A stretch of 64,000 bases of DNA from assembly GCF_001639105.2 (NCBI RefSeq), contig NZ_CP015285.1, positions 1,108,501-1,172,500 on the forward strand, read 5' to 3'. Positions within the stretch are counted from its first letter, which is position 1; each line of letters opens with the position of its first letter. The DNA is from Azospirillum humicireducens (GTDB taxonomy: Bacteria > Pseudomonadota > Alphaproteobacteria > Azospirillales > Azospirillaceae). This document shows positions 18,569 to 27,198 of this stretch, piece after piece. The notes under the pieces were generated by a model that saw only the letters and a list, made by a program, of their open reading frames with translations, was not told the origin of the DNA and ran no database searches. The translations under genes and the position numbers were made by a program.

Positions 18569-19333
18569 TCAGGTCCTGGTTATGGAAACGCCGCCGTCGA
18601 CCAACAGCGCTGTTCCGGTGGTGAAGCTGGAGGCGTCCGACGCCAGATAGAGCGCCGACTGGGCGATCTCTCGCGGCGTGGCAAGGCGTTTCAGTGCGTG
18701 AAGGCCCTGGACGAAGGCCAAGGCTTCCGGCGTGTTCGACACCGCCCGACCCATCGGCGTGTCGGTGCCGCCGGGCAACACTGCGTTGGCACGAATGCCG
18801 CGGGGGCCGTATTCGGCGGCGATCACCCGCATCAAACCGATCAGCCCGGCCTTGCTGGCCGCGTATGCGCCCATGCCGGGAAAGCCGACCGTGTGGCCGA
18901 CGAAGGTCGAGGTGAAGATCAGCGATCCGCCGCCCCGGTCAAGCATCGCCGGAATCTGGTGCTTTGCGGCGTGAAAGGCGCTGGTCAGGTTGGTGTCGAC
19001 CACATCGTGCCAACTCTCTGCCGTCATGTCGGGAATCGAGGTCTGGGCGCCGGTGGTGCCGGCATTGTTGAAGGCGATATCCAGTCCGCCGAACCGCTGC
19101 GTGGCGAGGGCGACGGCTTCACGCGCGACATCGGCGTCCCTGACATCGCCGGCCACCACGGCCGCTTCGCCGTCTCCGTCCCGGATTTCCTGCGCCAACC
19201 GTTCCAGTTCGTTGAGCCGCCGTGCCACGAGCACCAGCTTCGCGCCATGCTCTGCGAACAGCAGCGCCGCCTCGCGCCCGATCCCGGAACTGGCGCCCGT
19301 GACGATCGCGATCTTTCCAGCGAGTTGTGCCAT
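18569..19333 (-). CDS. SDR family NAD(P)-dependent oxidoreductase
   Basis: A 254-residue classical short-chain dehydrogenase. The cofactor motif is TGASSGIGREAALL (residues 12-25), the NAG motif is FNNAGTTGAQT, the catalytic Ser lies in SLIFTSTFV and the active-site Tyr-Lys pair is YAASKAG. The C-terminal segment NAVLPGGTDTPMG and SFTTGTALLVDGG are standard. An Arg-rich stretch after the second strand (VARRLNELERL) suggests NADP(H) preference. The substrate cannot be inferred. It stands alone: ppx converges on one side and cca lies 159 bases away in the same direction on the other. Confidence 0.85.
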   Translation of the reverse strand: MAQLAGKIAIVTGASSGIGREAALLFAEHGAKLVLVARRLNELERLAQEIRDGDGEAAVVAGDVRDADVAREAVALATQRFGGLDIAFNNAGTTGAQTSIPDMTAESWHDVVDTNLTSAFHAAKHQIPAMLDRGGGSLIFTSTFVGHTVGFPGMGAYAASKAGLIGLMRVIAAEYGPRGIRANAVLPGGTDTPMGRAVSNTPEALAFVQGLHALKRLATPREIAQSALYLASDASSFTTGTALLVDGGVSITRT

Positions 19334-19492
19334 ATCCGCTCTCCGTTGTGATGAACGGTGCGAAAATCGCGAACCGGGGCCAGTGCCGGCTATCCGGTTC
19401 TTGCTGCCGAATTCGCAAGGCCGAGAGAGCCCAACTCCCCACTTATTTCCATAATCTTCATTATGTGTTTTTCGTGCCCCTTTTGGCCGGGA

Positions 19493-20743
19493 TTAGGATA
19501 GCCGGTCCCCGATCAGGCCGCGTGCCATATCCAGGCAGGCGTCGTGGCCGGGCTGGAAATCCTCGGCGATCCACCAGCCTTCGATGAGCTTCAGCGTTTC
19601 GCCGATGGCCGGGCCGCGCGGGATGCCGAGATCCAGCAGGTCGCGGCCGGCGATCGGCAGGCGCAGGTTCGGCAGGTCGCCGGCCACCGACATCGCGGCA
19701 CGCAATGCGGTGAGGTCGAGCGGGCCGTCATGGATGGCGGCGGCGATCAGGAGCAGATCGTCGAACAGCTCGCCGTCGCCGATGCGGTACAGTCCCTGGC
19801 GCAGCGCCCTGCGGTCGTCGGACGGCGCCAGCGCCACCGGCGGCTCGACGAGCGCAAGCAGGCGGTCGCGCTCATGGTTGGACAGGCGGAGCGCCTCGGC
19901 GGCGCGCAGCGCTCCCGGTCGGTCGCTGTCCAGAACGGCGGCCAGCCGGCGGGTGGGATCCGGTGTGATGCCCAGGTCGCGCTCGACGGCGATCAGCCGG
20001 TCCAGCCGGCCGGTGTCCATCGCCTCCGGCAGCAGGTGGACCATGATCCCCTGCCCCATCATCAGCCGCCAGACCGCCGCCGCGCAGGGCGCGGTCAGCA
20101 GGCGGAACAACTCCCCCCGCACCCGTTCGCCGGACAGGGTCGGCAGGCGCGGCGCCAGCTCGCGGCAAGCGGCCAACGCCTCGGCATCGGGTTCGCCGCG
20201 GCCGTAATGGGCGTGGAAGCGGAAGAAGCGCAGCAGACGCAGCACATCCTCTTCGATCCGCCGCCGCGCCTCGCCGACGAAGCGGACGCGGCCGGCGGCA
20301 AGGTCGGCAAGCCCGCCGAACGGATCGAACACAGCGCCGTCGGGCGCACAACTCAACGCGTTCATCGTCAGATCGCGGCGGGCGGCGTCCTCCACCCAGT
20401 CGTCGGTGAACTCGACGCGGGCATGGCGGCCATCCGTCTCGACATCGCGTCGCAGCGTGGTGATTTCGTAGGGCTTGCCGCCGCACAGCGCGGTGACGGT
20501 GCCATGGGCGATTCCGGTGGGGATGACGCGGATGCCGGCGGACTCCAGCAGGTCCATCACCCGTTCCGGCGGTGCGTGGGTGGCGATGTCGATGTCCTTC
20601 ACCGGCCGGCCGAGCCAGGCGTCCCGTACGCAGCCGCCGACGAAGCGGGCATCGGCGCCGCCGGCGTCGAGGGCGGCGAACACCGCCCGGCTTTCGGGCG
20701 CGGTCATCCAGGGCTGGGGGGACAGGCGTGCGGCGACGGTCAT
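19493..20743 (-). CDS. cca: CCA tRNA nucleotidyltransferase
   Basis: A 416-residue class II nucleotidyltransferase that adds or repairs the 3' CCA of tRNAs. The N-terminal catalytic head has FVGGCVRDAWLGRPVKDIDI (G-G-x-x-R-D and D-x-D metal ligands), then RRDLTMNALSC and the RLLRFFRFHAHYG motif of the neck. The helical body follows. Poly(A) polymerases of the same family cannot be fully excluded, but the length and the alphaproteobacterial context favour CCA addition. It follows the Nudix gene on the same strand with a 44-base gap, so DUF1285, Nudix and cca probably form one transcript. Confidence 0.92.
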   Translation of the reverse strand: MTVAARLSPQPWMTAPESRAVFAALDAGGADARFVGGCVRDAWLGRPVKDIDIATHAPPERVMDLLESAGIRVIPTGIAHGTVTALCGGKPYEITTLRRDVETDGRHARVEFTDDWVEDAARRDLTMNALSCAPDGAVFDPFGGLADLAAGRVRFVGEARRRIEEDVLRLLRFFRFHAHYGRGEPDAEALAACRELAPRLPTLSGERVRGELFRLLTAPCAAAVWRLMMGQGIMVHLLPEAMDTGRLDRLIAVERDLGITPDPTRRLAAVLDSDRPGALRAAEALRLSNHERDRLLALVEPPVALAPSDDRRALRQGLYRIGDGELFDDLLLIAAAIHDGPLDLTALRAAMSVAGDLPNLRLPIAGRDLLDLGIPRGPAIGETLKLIEGWWIAEDFQPGHDACLDMARGLIGDRLS

Positions 20744-20787
20744 GGCGCGGCGACGCTACCCCATTCCCAAGGCGTCTTCCACCGCCG

Positions 20788-21558
20788 TCAGAGCGGGCCG
20801 GAGGACGCCCCGCCCTCCCCGGCCTCGCGCGCGGCGGCACCCAGCACGTCGCGCAGGTTCACCAGCATGCCGGCGGTCGCGCCCCAGATGTAGCGCTGCG
20901 GATAGGGGAAGGCGTAGAACCAGCGCGGCTTGCCCAGGAATTCGCGGCTGTGGCGCTGCGGGTTGGATGGATCGAGGATGAAGGACAGCGGCACCTCGAA
21001 CACCTCGGCCACCTCGGTCGGGTCGGGCGTCAGGATGAAGGGCGGCGACACCACCCCCACCACCGGCGTCACCCGGAAACCGGTGCGCGTGACATAGGTG
21101 TCCAACCGGCCGACGATTTCGATCCGGCCGCGCTCCAGCCCGATCTCCTCCGCCGTTTCGCGCAGCGCTGTATCCTCGGGGCCGTCATCCTCCGGTTCCA
21201 TCCGGCCGCCGGGAAAGCTGATCTGGCCGGCATGCGCGCTCAGCGTCGTGGTGCGCTGGGTGAAGATGACGGTCAGCTCCTCCTGCCGGTCGACCAGGGG
21301 GACCAGCACCGCCGCCTCGCGCAGGGTCGTCGGCGGACCCATCTCCGGATTCAGATCGTGGTCGCCGCGGATTTTGGCCGCGTGTTTCGGCGCCATCCGG
21401 TTCGACCGCACCGCGTTCTCGACCGCCGCGTCAATCGCCTCATTGGCCATCTCATCGGCCGTCTCATCGGAGCTCATCGCCGGGAAGCGCCGGCGGACCT
21501 CCTCCAGGCTCAGTCGCCAGGCAGCCTGCCCAGCGCGAAGAAGACCTTGTTGCTCCAT
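20788..21558 (-). CDS. CoA pyrophosphatase-type Nudix hydrolase
   Basis: About 256 residues with a Nudix box FPGGRMEPEDDGPED...LRETAEEIGLE near residues 115-140. The UPF0035 element LSAHAGQISFPGG before the box points to the CoA pyrophosphatase (NudL/YeaB) group, which cleaves CoA or oxidised CoA. Two starts are possible. The ATG at 21558 has a good GAGGTG ribosome site but overlaps DUF1285 by 49 bases. The ATG at 21477 has a GGAGGAGG site placed rather far (about 19 bases). The longer form is given. Operon with DUF1285 upstream and cca downstream. Confidence 0.88.
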   Translation of the reverse strand: MEQQGLLRAGQAAWRLSLEEVRRRFPAMSSDETADEMANEAIDAAVENAVRSNRMAPKHAAKIRGDHDLNPEMGPPTTLREAAVLVPLVDRQEELTVIFTQRTTTLSAHAGQISFPGGRMEPEDDGPEDTALRETAEEIGLERGRIEIVGRLDTYVTRTGFRVTPVVGVVSPPFILTPDPTEVAEVFEVPLSFILDPSNPQRHSREFLGKPRWFYAFPYPQRYIWGATAGMLVNLRDVLGAAAREAGEGGASSGPL

Positions 21559-22124
21559 AGACCCACCTCGGACTCGCCGGTTTCGGTGCGGCGCGTTTCG
21601 CTCCGTTCCACCATGTCGTAAAACACGGACCGCAGGATAAGCGCCTCCAGCCGGCTTCTGATCTGGATGTAGGGTGCCGGCTCCCCGGTTTCAGGGTTTA
21701 CGGCCACACGGATCGGATGGTCGGGGCCGGCCTCCACCCAATGGTCGAGGTTGGTGCGGAAGGAAAGGACCTGATCGGCCCCGTTGCCTGCAACCGTCAT
21801 CTCGACTGCCACGAACGGTGCGTCCTCCACCACGATCCGGCCGCGCTCGACCGGCGTAACCAGCCAGTATTCGCCGTCTTCCTCGCGTCTGAGGACGGTA
21901 GAGAACAGCTTCGCCAGCTCGATCCGGCGGATCGGATCGCCATTGTGGAACCAGGTGCCGTCGCGCGCAATGCGGATGTCGTACTGTTCCAGAGTGGGAG
22001 TCCGGCCCAGCGCTGCCGGCAAGTCCGACGCCGTCTCCGGAACGGGTGGCCCATCTGCGCGCTTGTCTTTCGCCATCGCGTTACCGACCTTCATGGGATT
22101 GGGAACGGTTTTGTCCCCGAACAT
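21510..22124 (-). CDS. DUF1285 domain-containing protein
   Basis: About 204 residues. Recognised by the family pattern around YDIRIARDGTWFHNGDPIRR, then ELAKLFSTVLRREEDGEYWLVTPVERG and VAVEMT. DUF1285 proteins are small soluble beta-rich proteins without a proven function; they commonly sit with Nudix and MoxR genes in alphaproteobacteria. Several in-frame starts exist: GTG 22139, ATG 22124, ATG 22094 and ATG 22076. The ATG at 22124 is used here without strong evidence. It is first in the operon with the Nudix and cca genes and is divergent from moxR. Confidence 0.8.
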   Translation of the reverse strand: MFGDKTVPNPMKVGNAMAKDKRADGPPVPETASDLPAALGRTPTLEQYDIRIARDGTWFHNGDPIRRIELAKLFSTVLRREEDGEYWLVTPVERGRIVVEDAPFVAVEMTVAGNGADQVLSFRTNLDHWVEAGPDHPIRVAVNPETGEPAPYIQIRSRLEALILRSVFYDMVERSETRRTETGESEVGLWSNKVFFALGRLPGD

Positions 22125-22333
22125 GCGTATTTTCGCCACACTCGACCGTTAGGTCCACTCCAATGGCCTGTCGGCCTCACCCGGTCCGGCAGCGGGATTC
22201 GGAAAATGGGTGTCGACAACGCGCAGGAACAGGGCCAACCATGCGGATCCCGTGTTTCGTCGCGGACGACCGCGACTGCCACGCCGAACCGGCCCATGGA
22301 CGGGCCAGCCCATCATCGGGGGAGCAGCAGACC

Positions 22334-23359
22334 TTGAGCGCACAGGACATCCTGAGGGGGCAGCCACCCGTGCCGGAGGACCCGCAACGGCTGATGGAGG
22401 AGATCGAGGCGCTGGGCGACCGGCTGGCCTCCGTCCGCGACCGCATCGGCCGCGTGATCTTCGGCCAGCAGGAGGTGATCGACCGCACGCTGGTCACGCT
22501 GCTGGCGGGCGGCCATCTGCTGCTGATCGGCGTTCCCGGCCTCGCCAAGACGCGGCTGGTGGAAACGCTGGGCATCGTGCTCGGCCTGGCCGAAAAGCGC
22601 ATCCAGTGCACGCCCGACCTGATGCCCGCCGATATCCTTGGATCGGAAGTGCTGGAGGAGGGCGAGAACGGCCGCCGGTCCTTCCGTTTCCTGCCCGGCC
22701 CGGTGTTCAGCCAGCTTCTGATGGCGGACGAGATCAACCGCGCCAGCCCGCGAACCCAATCGGCGCTGCTGCAGGCGATGCAGGAGCATCGCGTGTCGGT
22801 CGCCGGCCAGTACCATCCCCTGCCCCAGCCCTTCCACGTCCTGGCGACCCAGAATCCGCTGGAGCAGGAAGGCACCTATCCGTTGCCGGAAGCCCAGCTC
22901 GACCGCTTCCTGATGCAGATCGACGTGGACTATCCGGACCGCGAGGCGGAGCGCCGGATGATGATCGCCACCACCGGCTCCACCGATGAGCGCGCGGTGA
23001 CGGTGCTGTCCGCCGCCGACCTGCAGGCGGCGCAGCGCCTCGTTCGCCGTGTTCCGGTCGGCGAAGGGGTGGTCGACGGCATTCTCGATCTCGTGCGCCG
23101 CGGCCGGCCTGAAACCTCCGAGTTGATGGAGGTGCGCCAGCACGTCGCCTGGGGTCCCGGCCCGCGCGCCAGCCAGTCGCTGATGCTCGCCGCCCGCGCC
23201 CGCGCGGTGCTGGATGGTCGGCTGTCACCCTCGCTCGACGATGTGGTGGCGCTCGCCAAGCCGATCCTCAAGCACCGCATGGCGCTGAACTTCGCCGCAC
23301 GGGCCGACGGGGTGACGCTGGACGACGTCATCGACCGCCTCTGCGCGCCCCTGATGTAA
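22334..23359 (+). CDS. MoxR family AAA+ ATPase
   Basis: About 341 residues of the MoxR AAA+ class. Walker A is GVPGLAKTRL, Walker B LLMADEINRASP, sensor 1 is in VLATQNPLEQEGTYPLPEAQLDRF, and the C-terminal lid follows. MoxR proteins act as chaperones that insert metal or assemble complexes together with VWA-type partners. The frame is open from 22046 and an ATG exists at 22241, but the TTG at 22334, preceded by GGGGGAGCAG, fits the usual length. Divergent from DUF1285; it starts a four-gene run with DUF58, BatA/DUF4159 and a large membrane protein. Confidence 0.9.
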   Translation: MSAQDILRGQPPVPEDPQRLMEEIEALGDRLASVRDRIGRVIFGQQEVIDRTLVTLLAGGHLLLIGVPGLAKTRLVETLGIVLGLAEKRIQCTPDLMPADILGSEVLEEGENGRRSFRFLPGPVFSQLLMADEINRASPRTQSALLQAMQEHRVSVAGQYHPLPQPFHVLATQNPLEQEGTYPLPEAQLDRFLMQIDVDYPDREAERRMMIATTGSTDERAVTVLSAADLQAAQRLVRRVPVGEGVVDGILDLVRRGRPETSELMEVRQHVAWGPGPRASQSLMLAARARAVLDGRLSPSLDDVVALAKPILKHRMALNFAARADGVTLDDVIDRLCAPLM

Positions 23360-23376
23360 CCCGGAGCGGAGCCGCG

Positions 23377-24288
23377 ATGCCGCGTAGCCCTCAGCAGAAG
23401 ACCCAGGCGGCGACGACGCTGCTTGCCCGGCATCGCGCGGAGGAACTGGCCTCCGCCCTCCCGCCGCTTCTGGTGGCGGCGGAGCGGGTGGCCGCCACCG
23501 TCGCCCAGGGTGTGCACGGCCGGCGCCGTGTCGGGCTGGGCGAGACCTTCTGGCAGTTCCGCCGCTACCAGCCCGGCGACGCTCCGTCGATGATCGACTG
23601 GCGCCAGTCGGCCAAGACCCAGCCGGTCTATGTGCGCGAGAATGAATGGGAGGCGGCGCAAAGCGTCTGGCTGTGGCGCGACCGCTCGCCCTCCATGGAT
23701 TTCCGCTCCGCCGCCGGCCTGCCGACCAAACGCGAGCGGGCCGACCTGCTGACGCTCGCCACCGCCGTCCTGCTGGCGCGCGGCGGCGAGCGGGTGGCGT
23801 TGCTGAACAGCGGCGTGCGCCCCGACCATGGCAAGTCCGCCATCGACCGCATCGCCCGGCTGATGACCGACCCGCGCGCCGCCGCGTCGCCGGATCCCCT
23901 GCCGCGGGTGGAACCCCTGCCCCGCCATGCCCAGACCGTTCTGTTCGGCGACCTGCTGTCGCCCCTGTCCGACATCCACGCAGCGGTCGCCGGCCTGACC
24001 GGGCGCGGACTGCGCGGGCATCTGGTCCAGATCCTCGATCCGGCGGAAGAGACGCTGCCCTATGACGGCCGCGTCGATTTCCATGGGATGGAGGGCGAGC
24101 AGAACCTGCTTGTTCCGCGGGTCGAGGCGGTGCGCGAGGCTTACCGCGAACGCCTGAAGGCGCAGCAGGACGGCTTGGCCGCGCTGGCCCGCACCGCAGG
24201 ATGGAGCTTCGCCGTCCACCGCACCGACCGTTCTCCGCAATCGGCGCTGCTCACCCTGTGGGGTGCGATGGCGATGGAGGCGGTGTGA
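23377..24288 (+). CDS. DUF58 domain-containing protein
   Basis: A 303-residue protein of the DUF58 family, a degenerate von Willebrand A-like fold that partners MoxR ATPases. The hallmark G-R-R-x-G-x-G-E-x-F-W-x-F-R-x-Y block is visible as HGRRRVGLGETFWQFRRYQPGD near residues 48-69, followed by IDWRQSAKTQPVYVRE. The metal-site-like segment WLWRDRSPSMDF (D-x-S-x-S) is present. There is no membrane segment, unlike longer DUF58 proteins. It begins 17 bases after moxR and is clearly co-transcribed with it. A palindromic repeat and 186 bases follow before the next gene. Confidence 0.88.
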   Translation: MPRSPQQKTQAATTLLARHRAEELASALPPLLVAAERVAATVAQGVHGRRRVGLGETFWQFRRYQPGDAPSMIDWRQSAKTQPVYVRENEWEAAQSVWLWRDRSPSMDFRSAAGLPTKRERADLLTLATAVLLARGGERVALLNSGVRPDHGKSAIDRIARLMTDPRAAASPDPLPRVEPLPRHAQTVLFGDLLSPLSDIHAAVAGLTGRGLRGHLVQILDPAEETLPYDGRVDFHGMEGEQNLLVPRVEAVREAYRERLKAQQDGLAALARTAGWSFAVHRTDRSPQSALLTLWGAMAMEAV

Positions 24289-24320
24289 AGCGGCGGCCGG
24301 CGAACCCAGCCCCGCACTCC

Positions 24321-24409
24321 CCGTCATCCCCGCGCAGGCGGGGAACCAGGCTTGCCCTCGGCACCACGCAGCCCAAGGTTTGGATCCCCGCCTGCGCGGG
24401 GATGACGGT
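24321..24409. repeat. Intergenic palindromic repeat pair (REP-like)
   Basis: Two copies of a GC-rich element containing CCGTCATCCCCGCGCAGGCG face each other, at about 24321-24347 and 24381-24409, with only two mismatches between the arms. Each copy is itself a small hairpin (CCCCGC-GCAG-GCGGGG), so the whole can form one large cruciform or stem-loop. The element sits inside the DUF58 to DUF4159 intergenic gap and would be transcribed. It looks like a dispersed bacterial palindromic repeat rather than a gene. Confidence 0.75.
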
Positions 24410-24474
24410 CGCTTACGGCCGCAGGCACTTGTGGCTTGCGCGGCCGATCCCCTAACCCTCGTGAAGACGCGCCA

Positions 24475-27198
24475 ATGCTGGGTCTCGGACCGATCGCCTT
24501 CGCCGCCCCCTGGGTCTTGACCGCACTGGCCGCATTGCCGGTCCTGTGGTGGCTGTTGCGCGTCACGCCGCCGGCGCCGCGCGCAGTCCAGTTTCCTGCC
24601 ATCCGCCTGCTGCGCGACCTGACCGCGCGGGAGGAGACGCCGGCCCGCACCCCCTGGTGGCTTCTGCTGCTGCGCCTGATCGTGGCGGCGCTGATCATTC
24701 TGGCGCTGGCCGGGCCGCTTCTGAACCCGCGGGCGGCGCTGCCGGGCGGCGGACCGCTTCTGCTGGTCGTCGACAATGGCTGGGCTTCCGGCCGCGACTG
24801 GCCGACGCGCAAGCGCACGATGGACGAGATGATCGCCCAGGCCGAGCGCCAGCAGCGCACGGTCATTCTGCTGCCGACCGCCCCGCCGGCCGATGGCCAG
24901 CCGGTCCATGCCAGCGCCGTCCTGCCCGCCGCCGAGGCCCGCCGTCTGGCCCAGGCGATGGCTCCCCTGCCCTGGCCGACCGACCGCGCCGCGGCGCTCG
25001 AGGCCTTGAAGGCGGTCGCGGTCCAGACGAACGGCCGCGGCTCCATCCATGCGGTCTGGCTCAGCGACGGTGTCGGCGACGGCCGCGCCGCCGGGCTGGC
25101 CGCCGGGCTGCAGCGGTTGGGCTCTGCCGAGGTGCTCGACGATTCGGCGGAGCGTCCCCCTCACCTGCTGCTTCCACCGTCGAGCGAGGGCACGGTGCTG
25201 ACCGCCCGCATCGTCCGCGCCGATCCGTCCCGGCCCGAGCCGGCGACCGTCCGCCTCACCGCCGCCGACGGCCGCCTGCTGACCCGCCAGACCGTGGCCT
25301 TCGAGCCCGGACAGAAGATGCGGGAGGTCCGCCTGGACGTGCCCACCGAACTGCGCAACGACGCCGCCGCCCTGCGGGTGGAGGGCGACACCACCGCCGG
25401 CGCCACCGTGCTGCTGGACGAGCGCTGGCGCCGCCGTCCGGTCGGGCTGGTTTCCGGCCGGTCGGAGGGGGAAAGCCAGCCGCTGCTGTCGGACCTCTAT
25501 TACCTTGAACGCGCCCTGTCGCCCTACAACGAGGTCCGGCGCGGCGACACGCTGGACCTGCTGAAGCGCGATCTGGCCGTGCTGATCCTGTCCGACATCG
25601 GCGCCCTGACCGGCAGCGAAGTGCAGGACATCGAGGATTGGGTGAAGCAGGGCGGCGTGCTGCTGCGCTTCGCCGGGCCGCGTCTGGCCCAGCATGCCGA
25701 CACGCTGGTGCCGGTCCGGCTGCGCATCGGCGACCGCGCGCTGGGCGGCGCCCTGTCCTGGTCGGAGCCGGCGCGGCTCCAGCCCTTCCCGGCAAAATCG
25801 CCCTTCGAAGGGCTGGCGATTCCCGCCGACGTTCAGGTCAACCGGCAGGTTCTGGCCGAACCGGCGCTGGATCTGGCCGACCGCACCTGGGCGCGTCTGG
25901 CCGATGGCACGCCGCTGGTGACCTCGCAGAAGCGCGGGGACGGCTGGATCGTGCTGGTCCACACCACGGCAAACCCGGACTGGTCGAACCTGCCGCTGTC
26001 GGGCCTGTATGTCGACATGCTGCGCCGGTTGGTGGCACTCAGCGGCGGCGTGACAGGCACCGCGGCAACCACCTCGCTCGACCCGGTCGAGGTGCTGGAC
26101 GGCACCGGGCGACTGGTGCCGCCGCCGCCCACCGCCTTCCCGATCCCCGGCAATGCCGGTGCCGACGTGATCGGCCCGCGCCACCCGCCGGGCTTTTACG
26201 GAACGGATGACGCCCGCCGCGCGCTCAACCTGTCCTCCGCCGTCACCACCATCGATCCGCTGCCGCCCCTGCCGGCCGGCGTCGGGCGCGACGGCTATGG
26301 CGGCCGGGGCGAGGTGCCGCTGAAGCCGTCGCTGCTGGCCGCGGCGCTCGCACTGTTGTCCATCGACCTGCTGATCGCGCTGGCGCTTCGCGGCCTGCTG
26401 CGCGTCCCTCGCCTGCGCCGTGGAACGGGCGGAGCGGCGGCCGGACTGCTGCTGGCGGTCGCACTTGCCGCCGCACCGCAGCCGGCCCGGGCGCAGGACC
26501 AGGACAACGCGGTCAAGGTGACGGCGGAGACCTACCTCGCCTATGTCCAGACAGGAGACAGCGGCGTCGACGACACCTCGCGCGCCGGGCTGGAGGGTCT
26601 GGTCAGTGTTCTCGGCCTGCGCACGGCGGTGGAGGCGGCGGGAGCCGTCGGCGTCGATCCGGAGCGGGACGAGCTGGCCTTCTACCCCCTTCTCTACTGG
26701 CCCGTCTCCGACCGGCAGAGGCCGCTGTCGGACGGGGCCCGCCAGCGGGTGAACGAGTATATGCGCAGCGGCGGCACCATCCTGTTCGACACCCGCGATC
26801 AGGCGCCGGGCGGCGGTTCCGGCATCCTGCAGCGTCTGGTGCAAGGGCTGGACATTCCACCGCTGGCTCCGGTTCCGCAGGACCATGTGCTGCGCAAGTC
26901 CTTCTACCTGCTGACCGACTTCCCCGGACGCCACGCCGGCGGCCAGCTGTGGATCGAGGCGCGGGAGGGGCCGGCGAATGACGGCGTCTCCTCCGTCGTG
27001 ATCGGCGGCAATGACTGGGCCTCCGCCTGGGCGGTCGGCCGCAACGGCCAGCCGATCTACGCGGTCATTCCCGGCGGCGAGCGCCAGCGCGAGATGGCCT
27101 ATCGCTTCGGCGTGAATGTCGTGATGTACGCGCTGACCGGCAACTACAAGGCCGATCAGGTCCATGTGCCCGCCATCCTGGAAAGGTTCGGCCAGTGA
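24475..27198 (+). CDS. BatA-type N-terminal and DUF4159 domain membrane protein
   Basis: A 907-residue inner-membrane protein. Residues 1-85 match the BatA/aerotolerance N-terminal domain: two hydrophobic helices around the motif FAAPWVLTALAALPVLWWLL, then VQFPAIRLLRDL and RLIVAALIILALAGPLLNP. A VWA-like segment follows (LLLVVDNGWASG, with the D-x-S-like site altered). After a helix around residues 620-640 and another near 660-680, the C-terminal DUF4159 domain starts at VKVTAETYLAYVQTGDSGVDD and includes LAFYPLLYWPVSD and ILFDTRDQ. The function of DUF4159 is unknown; the setting links it to the MoxR complex. The next gene overlaps its stop (TGATG). Confidence 0.88.
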   Translation: MLGLGPIAFAAPWVLTALAALPVLWWLLRVTPPAPRAVQFPAIRLLRDLTAREETPARTPWWLLLLRLIVAALIILALAGPLLNPRAALPGGGPLLLVVDNGWASGRDWPTRKRTMDEMIAQAERQQRTVILLPTAPPADGQPVHASAVLPAAEARRLAQAMAPLPWPTDRAAALEALKAVAVQTNGRGSIHAVWLSDGVGDGRAAGLAAGLQRLGSAEVLDDSAERPPHLLLPPSSEGTVLTARIVRADPSRPEPATVRLTAADGRLLTRQTVAFEPGQKMREVRLDVPTELRNDAAALRVEGDTTAGATVLLDERWRRRPVGLVSGRSEGESQPLLSDLYYLERALSPYNEVRRGDTLDLLKRDLAVLILSDIGALTGSEVQDIEDWVKQGGVLLRFAGPRLAQHADTLVPVRLRIGDRALGGALSWSEPARLQPFPAKSPFEGLAIPADVQVNRQVLAEPALDLADRTWARLADGTPLVTSQKRGDGWIVLVHTTANPDWSNLPLSGLYVDMLRRLVALSGGVTGTAATTSLDPVEVLDGTGRLVPPPPTAFPIPGNAGADVIGPRHPPGFYGTDDARRALNLSSAVTTIDPLPPLPAGVGRDGYGGRGEVPLKPSLLAAALALLSIDLLIALALRGLLRVPRLRRGTGGAAAGLLLAVALAAAPQPARAQDQDNAVKVTAETYLAYVQTGDSGVDDTSRAGLEGLVSVLGLRTAVEAAGAVGVDPERDELAFYPLLYWPVSDRQRPLSDGARQRVNEYMRSGGTILFDTRDQAPGGGSGILQRLVQGLDIPPLAPVPQDHVLRKSFYLLTDFPGRHAGGQLWIEAREGPANDGVSSVVIGGNDWASAWAVGRNGQPIYAVIPGGERQREMAYRFGVNVVMYALTGNYKADQVHVPAILERFGQ

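Noticed and set aside
22930..27165. Open frame of about 1,400 codons on the minus strand
   Set aside because: It is antisense to the DUF58, DUF4159 and neighbouring genes, which have clear domains. High-GC codon bias creates such frames; the translation is Gln/Arg/His-rich with no recognisable motif.
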